From assembly GCA_015679605.1 (NCBI GenBank), contig JAAAVE010000279.1:1479-16073 (forward strand): DNA of 14,595 bases. Direction: 5' to 3'. Under the pieces are notes generated by a model, which was given only the letters and a program-made list of their open reading frames with translations, ran no database searches and was not told the DNA's origin. Source of the DNA: Podila epigama (lineage: Eukaryota; Mortierellomycota; Mortierellomycetes; Mortierellales; Mortierellaceae). This document shows positions 6,569-14,595 of this stretch, piece by piece. The position numbers were made by a program, and so were the translations under genes. Numbering within the stretch: the stretch's first letter is position 1; every line of letters starts with the position of its first letter.

Positions 6569-9287
6569 ATGCTCGCCTCTCTCAGAAACGCGGCCCCTGC
6601 CACAAAAGGCAAGTTGTATGCGATTCACAAAGGCGAACCCTCTATCATGGCTGTGTCCCTCCTATTCTCCATTTTGTCTATTATCGCGAGACACGCAGAG
6701 GAAAGACAGTCATCATTGCTTTCAAGGAAAAATGATGCTACCTTTCAAGGACAAAAGAATGATTTTTCTTCCGACTATGAATGAATGCTTTTGAATTGTC
6801 CAGGGAAATCTAGACGTGTTGTTGCTTTTTACTTTAAATTTCTGCCATTCCACGTCGCGAGTCACCTTCTCATGGTTCCCTGCGCTGAACTTTGACTGGC
6901 ATTCGATCAAAGAAATGGCTTAATGAAAAAAAATTGGGGGATGGCTAGAATTTTTCTCACGGTTTGCATATCCAAACTATGAACGTGAAAAGGATGCAAC
7001 CAGCCGTTTGTTGTTCCTTTCTCTGTCCCTTTTTTGTTCTCTCTTTTTTTATGGGATGAGGATGAGGACAAAAAACACTTTGTGCTGTCATTTTTGGAGA
7101 TCAATCCTTTTTGCCATTGTATGATTCTTGAAAGTGTTCATTTAGACGGATGCCAACGACGCATAAAAAAAAAAAAAAAAAAAGAAAACTCAAAAAAAAA
7201 AGGGTGATTAATATATCCTTTTCTCCGGTTATTCTGCAACTAAAATTTCCCGATCCAGCTATTCAGCTTTCACCATGGATACACGTTTTTTTACTTCTTA
7301 TTCATTGATCCAAACACACCAATGCCCTTATATGGCGCTAACTTGACTTCATCATAATCATCATACTATTTATACAGTCGCACAGCGCATGTTCAGCAAC
7401 TCGGCCAAGGCCAATGCCTCTGGCTATGACAAGACTGTCAAGAACATGTTGATCAACAAGAACACCAAGGTTGTGTGCCAGGGATTCACTGGCAAGCAGG
7501 TAACTTTCTTTTTTTTTATTATTCATTTTCTGGATTAGTTCTGTGAGAGTATTCGGACCGACTGGGACTCATCAAGGAGACGGGAGACGGCGATCTGGAA
7601 ATAGACAACGGATTTTCAAGAGTTGTGATCACCATATTCTGGGTGGTGACAGTATCAGTACTTGGAATGAGCTAGACAAGGCTTCACTGGACACAGTTGT
7701 AGTGCGGTGTTGAATAGTGTTGTGTAGTGAAGCCTTGGCCTGGCGTGAATATGGGCACATACACTCACATACATGTGCTGTGTTTTGTGAAATGCTTCTT
7801 GGTTTTTCATTGCGTCCATCCATGGGTGATCTTTCGGCTTGTTCTATTTTGACAGCAATGTGTCAATTTTAATGAGCCAGCCGCTGTCAAGTTTTTGTTC
7901 GGGTTCATTTTTGCGAGAACAGAACAGATGAATGCTAGGAGAATACCAGCGCCAAAGAGGTGCAACACAAAGCTATGAATGAATATAAAACTGACAGCTC
8001 ATTTTGTCAACTTTTTAGGGTACATTCCACTCTAAGCAAGCTATTGAGTATGGCACCAACATGGTTGGAGGCGTCTCGCCCAAGAAGGGTGGCCAGACTC
8101 ACTTGGGTCTCCCCGTGTTCAACACCATTGCCGAGGCTGCCAAGGAGGTCAAGCCCGATGCCTCTGTCATCTACGTCCCTCCTCCCATGGCTGCTGGTGC
8201 CATCTTGGAGGCCATTGAGGCCGAAATCCCCTTGGTTGTTGCCATCACCGAGGGTATTCCCCAGCAGGACATGGTTCGCGTAAGTTTTTATTTTGTGTTT
8301 TTGTCTTTGGTCATGTTTCCTTGTTTGAATCCCAACTATAGAGAGATGTATCGGACATTACCTTAAAAAAACAAACAAACATGTATACTCATTCACATTC
8401 AAAATGCATGCATGGAATACTGGACAATAGGTTGTCAAGGCCATGAGATCCCAGGACAAGACTCGTCTCATTGGACCCAACTGCCCCGGTATCATTGCCC
8501 CCAAGGCCTGCAAGATTGGTATCATGCCTGGCCACATCCACACCGTTGGCAAGATTGGTAAGTTTCTTGCAGAGACCAAAACGACCCGCTGAGGATATTC
8601 ACAAAACACTCTTTGGAGGGCCATTTGAAGGCACGCACCATGAAGACACTATGGATACACTATGGATACACTTTGGATACACTTTGGATACACTTTGGAC
8701 ACACTATAGACACACTTTTGGACACACTATAGACACACTATGGACACACTGTGGAGAGACACTATGGATACACTATGGAGATGATCGCAAATTATCCGCT
8801 GAACATTGTCTTCATAATTTGTCCTTCAATAGGTATCGTTTCCCGTTCCGGTACTCTCACCTACGAGGCTGTCAACCAGACGACTGAGGTTGGTCTCGGC
8901 CAGTCCCTGTGCGTCGGTATTGGTGGCGACCCTTTCAACGGAACCAACTTTGTTGACTGCTTGACCTTGTTCTTGGATGACCCCAACACTGAGGGTATTA
9001 TTTTGATCGGAGAGATTGGTGGTAGCGCCGAGGAGGAGGCTGCTGAATTCTTGAAGAAGTACAACTTGACCCGTGAGAAGCCCAAGCCCGTTGTGTCGTT
9101 CATTGCTGGCCGTACCGCTCCTCCTGGCCGTCGCATGGGTCATGCTGGTGCCATTATTGCCGGTGGCAAGGGTGGTGCTGAGGATAAGATCAAGGCCTTG
9201 GAGAGCGCTGGTGTCATTGTCTCTCAGAGCCCTGCCAAGCTTGGTGTCTACATGAGGGCTGCCATGGAGAAGGCTGGTTTGGTCTAA
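6569..9287 (+). CDS. LSC1: Succinyl-CoA ligase alpha subunit, mitochondrial, five exons
   Basis: Exons 6569-6608, 7378-7499, 8019-8279, 8431-8557 and 8833-9287 join to 1005 bases, 334 aa, the usual family length. The alpha subunit binds CoA and carries the phosphohistidine in the TCA step succinyl-CoA + NDP + Pi to succinate + CoA + NTP, paired with a beta subunit not in this window. The N-terminus [19 protein letters not shown] is a basic, Ser/Ala-rich matrix presequence. The CoA-binding domain starts with [23 protein letters not shown] is at 156-163 and SRSGTLTYE at 187-195. The active-site His is H287 in [17 protein letters not shown]. Codons are strongly biased to C- and G-ending triplets (AAG, GCC, ATC), fitting high expression. 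Intron 1 appears to be GC-AG. Confidence 0.97.
6609..7377 (+). other. LSC1 intron 1, non-canonical GC-AG
   Basis: A 769-base intron. The donor is AAAAG|GCAAGT and the acceptor TTTATACAG, with a GCTAAC branch-like site near 7336. Only this donor keeps the frame into exon 2; the nearby GT dinucleotides at 6613 and 6616 leave it out of phase. GCAAGT after AG is the classical GC-donor form, matching U1 everywhere except +2. A long A run sits near 7166-7184. Unspliced, the message would give only a 71-residue peptide. Confidence 0.85.
7500..8018 (+). other. LSC1 intron 2 with hairpin
   Basis: A phase-0 GT-AG intron of 519 bases: donor GTAACT, acceptor CTTTTTAG. Exon 3 resumes with the conserved [12 protein letters not shown]. 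It contains a perfect 12-bp inverted repeat (7677-7688 with 7726-7737). I see no open gene in it. Confidence 0.92.
7677..7737. repeat. 12-bp perfect inverted repeat in LSC1 intron 2
   Basis: CAAGGCTTCACT at 7677-7688 is the exact reverse complement of AGTGAAGCCTTG at 7726-7737. The 37-base spacer allows a little further pairing (ACACA with TGTGT). The RNA would form a stable stem within the intron. Confidence 0.85.
8280..8430 (+). other. LSC1 intron 3
   Basis: A phase-0 GT-AG intron of 151 bases with a consensus GTAAGT donor and a GACAATAG acceptor. It joins QQDMVR to [20 protein letters not shown], which is continuous in the family. Confidence 0.95.
8558..8832 (+). other. LSC1 intron 4 with minisatellite
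   Basis: A GT-AG intron of 275 bases: donor GTAAGT, acceptor TCAATAG, splitting the Gly codon before [11 protein letters not shown]. Nearly half of it is an 11-bp tandem array. Confidence 0.95.
8645..8777 (+). repeat. 11-bp minisatellite in LSC1 intron 4
   Basis: About twelve units of the form GATACACTWTG or GACACACTATG lie head to tail. Most are 11 bp, with single variants of 9, 12 and 13 bp at 8645, 8709 and 8754. Because 11 is not a multiple of three, the array stays open in several frames and makes a spurious repetitive ORF. Confidence 0.92.
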
Positions 9288-9932
9288 ATAGCCATGTCTA
9301 CTCTACTCGTCCATGACCACCACTCTTTACTCATTCCTCGTCACCATACTAGAAAACCTCATGCCATTATGCCTACCACCACCACAACAGCAACAACAAC
9401 AGCAACATTTCAATGACAACAATCAGAAAATGTTTTTATTTTAAACTTGTTCATTTATCCGATATGTGTGCTCTGCTCGAGGTAACAACTGTTGTTGTTT
9501 TTCCCACAGTTTTGTCTCGACTTTGAGACTTTGAACTGAATGAAAAAAAAGGGTGACTTCTGTCGAATTCCAGGCGCGCTTTTGCGTTGGCCGAGGCGCG
9601 GTTGATGGTTTTTTCCCCCTTCCCCCTTTATTTTTTGAGCGAAAAAAAAAGAGCACCACTTGGAGTGAATTACCATTCTTTGTCCCCAACTCCCCTTCTC
9701 ATTTATTACATCTTGCATATTCTATACTCCATCAACGGTACATTCATCTCGTAGTTGTTAACAGTAACTGACCAGGAAAACAGCAAAAAACAGCAGCAAA
9801 ACAGCAACAATACAACAGCGAAAGCAGCAGCAGCAAAAACCTATTCAACAAACACTGTGCTGTGCTAGAAAACAAAACCAAAAAAAAACAACACAAATCC
9901 ACAGGGAGTTGTGAGTGCGAGATTTCACATTC
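9288..9932. other. Intergenic: LSC1 3' end and transporter leader
   Basis: I find no gene here. The left part holds the LSC1 3' UTR with a CAACAACAACAG-type stretch near 9380 and an AT-rich TTTTATTTTAAA near 9434. The middle has short A, T and C runs. The last 160 bases, just before the transporter start, are an A-rich leader with many CAGCA and AACAGC motifs (about 9776-9860) and few plus-strand T residues. Confidence 0.6.
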
Positions 9933-11634
9933 ATGGCAACGCCAGCTTTGTTCCTTAATGCACTTGCCATTGTCCTTGGCTCATTTCAGTATGGTCATCA
10001 CATTGGTGAACTCAACTCACCTCAAAAGGTGATTACCACGTGCTCGGACTCAAACCCAGGCACAGGTCCAGGCTCTGACCAGGGTCTGGATGGAGTGGAG
10101 ACATCGCTGCCGACGTGTATTCCAATGACATCGTCCGAGTGGTCGGTTCTGGTGGCGACCTTGACGATTGGTGGTCTGGTCGGGTCTCTGTTTGTTGGAG
10201 CGCGACTGGCAGACAGGTTTGGACGCCGGACGGGACTCATGTTGAACAATGCCTCGTTGGCAACAGGGTCTCTCATAATGGGCAGTGCCTCGACCTATGG
10301 GGCTATGTTGGCAGGTCGGTTCTTGATTGGTCTTGGATGTGGCGCCGTCACTGTCATTGTGCCCTTGTTTTTGGCCGAAGTTTCGCCACCCGAGCTGCGA
10401 GGCACCCTAGGTAAACTAGATGTATTATGATATTATTTGTGTTGAAAGTGAGATGGACGCTTGGAAAGCAGCATACTAATAATGAGATGGACGCTGGGAA
10501 GCATCATACTAATAGTAATACTTTGAATGCTTTGAATGTAATGGACTAGGCGTGATGAACCAGCTTGGCATTGTAGTTGGTATTCTGTTTTCACAGGTGC
10601 TTGGCTTGTACTTTTCGACAGCAACGGGATGGCGCGTGATTTTGATGACGGGCGTTGGATTGTCGTTGTTCCAACTCGTGCTGCTTCCGTTTTGTGTAGA
10701 ATCACCTCGGTACTTGGCCTTGCAGTCGGGTGGGGCACTCAAGGCGAAACGTGCACTCCAGATCCTCCGAGGACGACAGGATGTGGCCAAGGAGATTCGT
10801 GAATGGACTCGACAGGATGAACGAGCCATCGTGGCCGAGGAAGAAGGTCTTGGCGCGAGTCCACTCTTGAATGACTCTAGCGATGCGCTCTTGGATGACG
10901 AGCTCGAAGCTCAGCAGCACCAGCAGCACCTTCAACAACATCCGCATCAACGTCCACAATCGAGGTCTTCAAATGCGTCCAATGGAGGTCAAGGCATTAC
11001 AGTGGCCGAGTTCATTTCGTATCCGAGATACCGTCGACCGGTGGTGATTCTCCTGCTGGTACAACTCTCGCAGCAGCTGTCAGGCATCAACGGTGTTATT
11101 TTCTACTCGACAGCTATCATGTCGGCGATCATGCCGTCTCAGAGTGCCATGATCACGGTCTACATCTCGGTCGTGAACGTGATCATGACGCTGATTGCTG
11201 CGTATATGATGGACAAGGCTGGACGGCGGACACTTTTGATGACTTCAAGCACTTCAATGGGTATGAGCTCATTCTTGCTCGCCATGTCGTTAAACTATGA
11301 GATCCCCATGTTGTCAGCCATTTCGATCATTGCGTTTGTGGCCTCGTTTGCGATTGGCTTGGGGCCCATCCCGTTTTTGATCATTCCCGAGGTGGTGGAT
11401 ACAACCGCAGTGGCAAGTGCGTCTGCATTTGCATTGTCCGTGAATTGGTCAGCCAACTTTGTGGTCTCGGTCATGTTTTTGAAGCTTCAGGAATGGTGGG
11501 GTGGGAATGTGTTTTACGTGTTTGCCCTGTTGCTTGCAGTATTGACAACACTGATCCATAGGATTATTCCAGAGACGCGCGGCAAGACGGCCGAGGAGGT
11601 GGCTCGATCCTGGCAGCCTTCCCATGTACATTAG
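9933..11634 (+). CDS. GLUT-like MFS sugar transporter, two exons
   Basis: Exons 9933-10410 and 10550-11634 join to 520 aa, typical for a 12-helix sugar porter. Family marks in order: GSFQYGHHIGELNSPQKVI in helix 1; the GARLADRFGRRTG loop at about 89-101; PLFLAEVSPPELRGTLG ending exon 1; VESPRYL at 209-215 (a PESPR variant); QQLSGINGVIFYS from 334; DKAGRRT from 381; PETRGKT at 500-506. The helix 1 signature resembles animal GLUTs and the yeast vacuolar relatives YBR241C/VPS73 more than yeast hexose permeases, so a plasma-membrane or vacuolar location is open. The cytosolic loop between helices 6 and 7 is long (about 225-313), acidic, then Gln/His-rich. Substrate cannot be told from sequence. 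The ATG at 9933 is the first ATG of the frame. Confidence 0.94.
10411..10549 (+). other. Transporter intron with duplicated branch-site segment
   Basis: A GT-AG intron of 139 bases, donor GTAAAC, acceptor GGACTAG, splitting the Gly codon in GTLG|VMNQLG. Within it a 31-32 base segment is repeated, each copy ending in TACTAAT. Unspliced message stops at 10428-10430, giving only the first four or so helices. Confidence 0.93.
10449..10513 (+). repeat. Direct repeat carrying two TACTAAT branch sites
   Basis: Copies at 10449-10480 and 10483-10513 both begin TGAGATGGACGCT and end CATACTAAT, with a few differences in the middle. TACTAAT lies at 10474-10480 and 10507-10513, roughly 70 and 36 bases before the acceptor. 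Confidence 0.88.
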
Positions 11635-12540
11635 TTGGGGCGTTTTCACTATTCATTTTTTTTTTAATCTCAACTGGAGTTTTTGAGTTTAGTGTGCGGC
11701 TGTCTTTTTGTTGGCATTCTGTCTGTCCTCTGTTTGTCGTTTGTGTGTGTTTTGTGTCTGTTTGTCGGTAGACCACATTCACAACAAACACGGGCCATGT
11801 CTGAACAAATTGTAAAGTGGCTGTTGTTGTTCATTTCGTCTTTTTCATGCAACCTTTTCTTTTCTTTTCTTGTTTTATACATGATTGCCTTGACCTGTGT
11901 TGCAACCAAAAGGACGTGGAATATGATTGTACAACCCATGGGTTATGAAGTTGGCGTTTCATTGCTTTTTTTTTTGTTTTTATTTTGTTTTGTTTTTTCT
12001 TGAATATTTTGGTATTGGATATATACCCATTGGGACTAATTTCGAGTAATTGTCAACATGCACCATCCATTCTTTGTTGGGTTGAATATTATTGAGAATA
12101 ATATTTTTGTTTTATTCGTCCATGATCAATTTGCCATTGATATCCGAGCGCAAAAAGCGTGTGTTCTTTGAAAATTACCGTGGGTAAAGAAATGACAGGA
12201 AAAGGATGATGGGTGTGTCCTGGTTTGTGCAAGTTTTTGTGTGTGAGTGCATGTCTGAAAACTGTGGTCCGCGGGAAAGTACCATTTCAAGAAAAAGGTT
12301 TTTTTATTTTATTTTTTGCATGTCCGATGGATGATGTCCAATGTCGAATGTCCGATATCTTTGAACATGTCAGAATGGTGAATGCTGCAAGGGTCAATGG
12401 TATCTTGAGGTGGCAGGTGCGTCCATTTTCGTTACAACCGAGATGTGGGAGTGAGATGTGGAGAGTGATGGTGAGTGGGAAGAGAATGTGCCATCTATGA
12501 CTGAGCACCATTGAGTCGTGTGCTACCATCGATGGGTTTG

Positions 12541-12636
12541 GTTTGCATGTTTGCATGTTTGCATGTTTGCATGTTTGCATGTTTGCAAGTTTGCATGGTT
12601 GAATGTTTGGATGGTTGAATGGTTGAATGTTTGCAT
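12541..12636 (+). repeat. Twelve-unit octamer tandem array
   Basis: Twelve contiguous 8-bp units: five exact GTTTGCAT, one GTTTGCAA, one GTTTGCAT, then GGTTGAAT, GTTTGGAT, GGTTGAAT, GGTTGAAT and a final GTTTGCAT. An inverted copy, CATGCAAA at 12652-12659, faces TTTGCATG at 12630-12637 across an A-rich loop. The array is upstream of the WD40 gene by about 700 bases. Confidence 0.95.
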
Positions 12637-12989
12637 GCAAGAAAAAAAAAACATGCAAAAAAACCTTGGAAGTGTAAAATCGATCGTCCATTGCTCAACA
12701 ACACATCCATTTTTTTGTTGTTTTTTCTTGTTTGACATCGCCATCCCCCACAATTTCCAAATTCATCTCATAATTTATCTGGACGCCATGCCCCCCGTCC
12801 TGTCACTCACTCCCTCTCAATCTCTCTCCATTCTGAACAACAGGATGAGCATGCAACACTGTCAAGAGAGAGCAAAGGAGAAAGAGCATTGTGGGTCATG
12901 TCGATGATTGGTACTGTTATGTTCTTGTCCTTTGTCCTCGTCCTCGTCTCGATCCAAGGCATCCAAGGCATCCAATGCATGTTCTGCAC

Positions 12990-13336
12990 AAGTTTTTATC
13001 TTTTTATTTTTCTCCATCTTTTTTACTTCTTTCTTCTCATTCCTTCCTTCATTCCTTCACTTATTCCATCACTCTTTCCATCACTCTTTCCATTCATTCT
13101 CATTCCTCATTCAATCCTCATCCATCTCTTCCATCTCTACTCGTGCCTCAGTACCCTCGTATTATTATTATTCCTCCGAGTTCTTTTTGCTCTCAAGTGT
13201 CAACTGCAAAGTCCTTTGTCTGCGTTATTTTTTTTTCTTCCTCAACCTTTCATTCATCCACCCAGATATCCATCTCTCCCATTCCCACAGTTCAGGCGTA
13301 CTCACAGCACTTTAACGACCCACCCCTCCTCCACAC
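12990..13336 (+). promoter_or_regulatory. Pyrimidine-rich leader of the WD40 gene
   Basis: Dominated by TTCCATCACTC- and TTCATTCC-like short repeats, almost purine-free for long stretches, like the leader before LSC1. Such CT-rich tracts usually lie at and downstream of fungal promoters. An in-frame TAA at 13313-13315 closes the frame ahead of the ATG at 13337. An unrecognised 5' UTR intron is possible. Confidence 0.5.
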
Positions 13337-14595
13337 ATGTCACTCTCATTGCCTCCTCCGCCACGAAAGCTGGCCACGCCTACATCTCCAAGATACCCAA
13401 AGATCAATCCAAACTCGATTGCAATCGACCATGGCCACAACCCCGCAAACTCGAACGCGTCCACTTCGAGTGACCATGTCGAGCAGGACGTGGACGAGGC
13501 CCTCGCTCAACTGCTCGCCCAGTCCCACATCAACATCCACCCCGACTACCTCCAACAGCCTCATCTGCCTCACTGCAAGCACTACGCGCGCCCCCTCAGC
13601 ATCACCAGCCTCTCCAGCCTTGGCTCCGAGTCCCTCATGAGTCATGGTTTTGCTGGTAACGGTTCTCACTCGCGTCGTATCAGTCAAGGTTACTTTTCGC
13701 CACTTTCCCCTGCTCTCAGTGAACCTTCGGCCTCCGCCTCCGCCTCATCCCCGACAACATCCTACTTCACCTCGGCTGCTGCCCCATTCCAAACCAATCG
13801 TTCAGGTGACCGCGATGCACTCTCTTCAACGACCTCGGAGCAAGACATGTCCTTGATGCCGTCCTCGTATACGACTTGCAGTTACTGCTCCAGTGTGCGG
13901 AGCAACAGCATCAGTAGTAGTAACCTTGGCACAACGTATAGCGATTCACATATCAAGAGCGAGCAATATCCTCTTTCAGCGCATCATCCATCTTCGCCCG
14001 ACTCCCCCACATCCCCCATCAACGGCAGCAGCCGACTTGACCTCGAGCGATTGCTGGGTGTGAAAGAGCTCCAGATCCGGGACAATGAATATTACTATGG
14101 CAGCCAGCGACGAGAGCATCTCTTGCGCTTGGTACCGTCGGTCGTGCGCACGCGTCTCAGCTTCCACTTGGATGAATGTTGGTTTGTCCACTTTTCACCC
14201 TCGGGTGAATACTTGGCCTCCACTGGAGTGGATAACACGATTCTAATCTGGTGTGATTTGCAGGTGAGGAAACAATTCATTTTCAACCATATGTCTGTGG
14301 TTAATCGAGGTCAACGAGGTCAACGGAACAGGGTGAAAGAAACAGACCGTGTAATGAATGTTACGCGTTCGAAATGCTTTGATTCCCCACTTTTCCCGAA
14401 CCAAATTCATACTGTCCAACCTTTTTGGTCTTGGTGTGTGTACCACCAATCGATCGATTGAATAAGGGTCGATTGAAGAAAAGAGGGTGAAGAATGAACA
14501 GCAAAAAAACAGGCGAGAACAGTTTGGGTTGTACCACCAAGGCACAAGACATGTCTCTTCTTTTTTTTTTTTTCCCAGCGTAAACACTTTTTTGT
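13337..14595 (+). CDS. WD40 protein resembling Gid7/WDR26, 5' part only
   Basis: Exon 1 is 13337-14263 (309 codons); a 315-base intron follows, and exon 2 opens at 14579 with RKHFF before the window ends. The first ATG after an in-frame stop sets the start. Residues 1-230 are Ser/Pro/Thr-rich and probably disordered. A charged helix (about 230-270) leads into the first WD repeat at 273-305, LDECWFVHFSPSGEYLAST ... ILIW. The WF-x2-FS pattern entering blade 1 is typical of Gid7/WDR26, the scaffold of the GID/CTLH ubiquitin ligase that in yeast degrades gluconeogenic enzymes. Against that call, I see no LisH or CTLH domain upstream. Any WD40 protein is the safe reading; Gid7-like is a moderate inference. 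Confidence 0.8.
14264..14578 (+). other. WD40 gene intron 1
   Basis: A phase-0 GT-AG intron of 315 bases. The donor is TTGCAG|GTGAGG; the acceptor CCCAG follows a T run of 15 or so, a very strong polypyrimidine tract. Exon 2 begins CGTAAACAC and stays open to the window end. Without splicing the frame stops at 14459-14461, inside the first WD propeller. Confidence 0.85.

Larger units (their letters stand above)
11635..13336. other. Intergenic region between transporter and WD40 gene
   Basis: I see no supportable gene in these 1.7 kb. From the left: T-rich transporter 3' UTR; a 9-bp inverted repeat AATATTATT/AATAATATT with a 3-base loop at 12085-12105; three 7-bp near-repeats of ATGTCCA type at 12334-12354; the octamer array at 12541-12636; three 9-bp copies of ATCCAAGGC type at 12952-12978; then a long C/T-rich stretch to the WD40 start. 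Several open frames exist but are repeat- or composition-driven. Confidence 0.6.

Noticed and set aside
6569-6784. A 71-codon frame from the LSC1 ATG continuing past exon 1
   Set aside because: Its first 13 residues are the real presequence, but the rest is unspliced intron. Exon 2 supplies the conserved continuation.
8471-8887. A 138-codon plus-strand frame with repeated Asp-Thr-Leu-Trp units
   Set aside because: It runs out of LSC1 exon 4 in the wrong frame and through the intronic minisatellite; the true frame is fixed by the conserved ligase sequence.
12541-12636. Possible CRISPR-like array
   Set aside because: Units are contiguous 8-mers without spacers, in a eukaryotic intergenic region.
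12287-12691. A 134-codon minus-strand frame with repeated Ala-Asn-Met-Gln-Thr-Cys-Lys-His units
   Set aside because: The repeat is the 8-bp array read in frame; the rest has no recognisable domain. Similar frames exist on the other strand.
12889-13473. Long plus-strand frames covering the C/T-rich leader and the WD40 gene start
   Set aside because: Leu/Phe/Ser/Pro-rich products of the pyrimidine tract; they overlap the WD40 frame that carries the recognisable domain.

Overview
The window looks like nuclear DNA of a filamentous fungus. Genes carry several short to medium GT-AG introns with CTAAC/TACTAAT-type branch sites. One gene belongs to the fungus-specific Nst1 family. Leaders are pyrimidine-rich, and homopolymeric A and T runs are frequent. 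An early-diverging lineage such as Mortierellomycotina/Mucoromycota is plausible from the overall style, but this is inference: no marker here settles the taxon.

Layout. (1) 64-5528, plus strand: a six-exon NST1-like gene of about 1572 codons, very rich in low-complexity tracts (His, Lys, acidic, Gln, Gly) and with a long charged coiled coil. (2) 5757-6146, minus strand: a compact intronless gene for SDHAF4/Sdh8, the assembly factor for the flavoprotein of succinate dehydrogenase. It converges on NST1 across a 228-base gap. (3) 6569-9287, plus strand: the mitochondrial succinyl-CoA ligase alpha subunit, five exons, 334 aa. It is divergent from SDHAF4 across a 422-base shared upstream region. 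(4) 9933-11634, plus strand: a GLUT-like MFS sugar transporter, two exons, 520 aa. (5) 11635-13336: a 1.7-kb intergenic stretch holding a 12-unit octamer repeat array and a pyrimidine-rich leader. (6) 13337 to the end, plus strand: the 5' part of a WD40 protein resembling Gid7/WDR26, cut by the window edge just after its first intron.

Functional links. The clearest is the head-to-head pair of SDHAF4 and succinyl-CoA ligase alpha. The ligase produces succinate in the TCA cycle, and SDHAF4 matures the enzyme that oxidises it, so one shared control region may set both. The transporter and the Gid7-like protein both touch sugar metabolism in other fungi, but nothing here shows that they are linked.

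I see no rRNA, tRNA, CRISPR array, transposon or prokaryote-style system. The unusual content is mostly in introns and intergenic DNA: a GC-AG intron, an intron minisatellite, a duplicated branch-point segment, a perfect 12-bp intronic stem, an octamer array, and an in-frame stop-free intron that creates a false membrane segment if read through.
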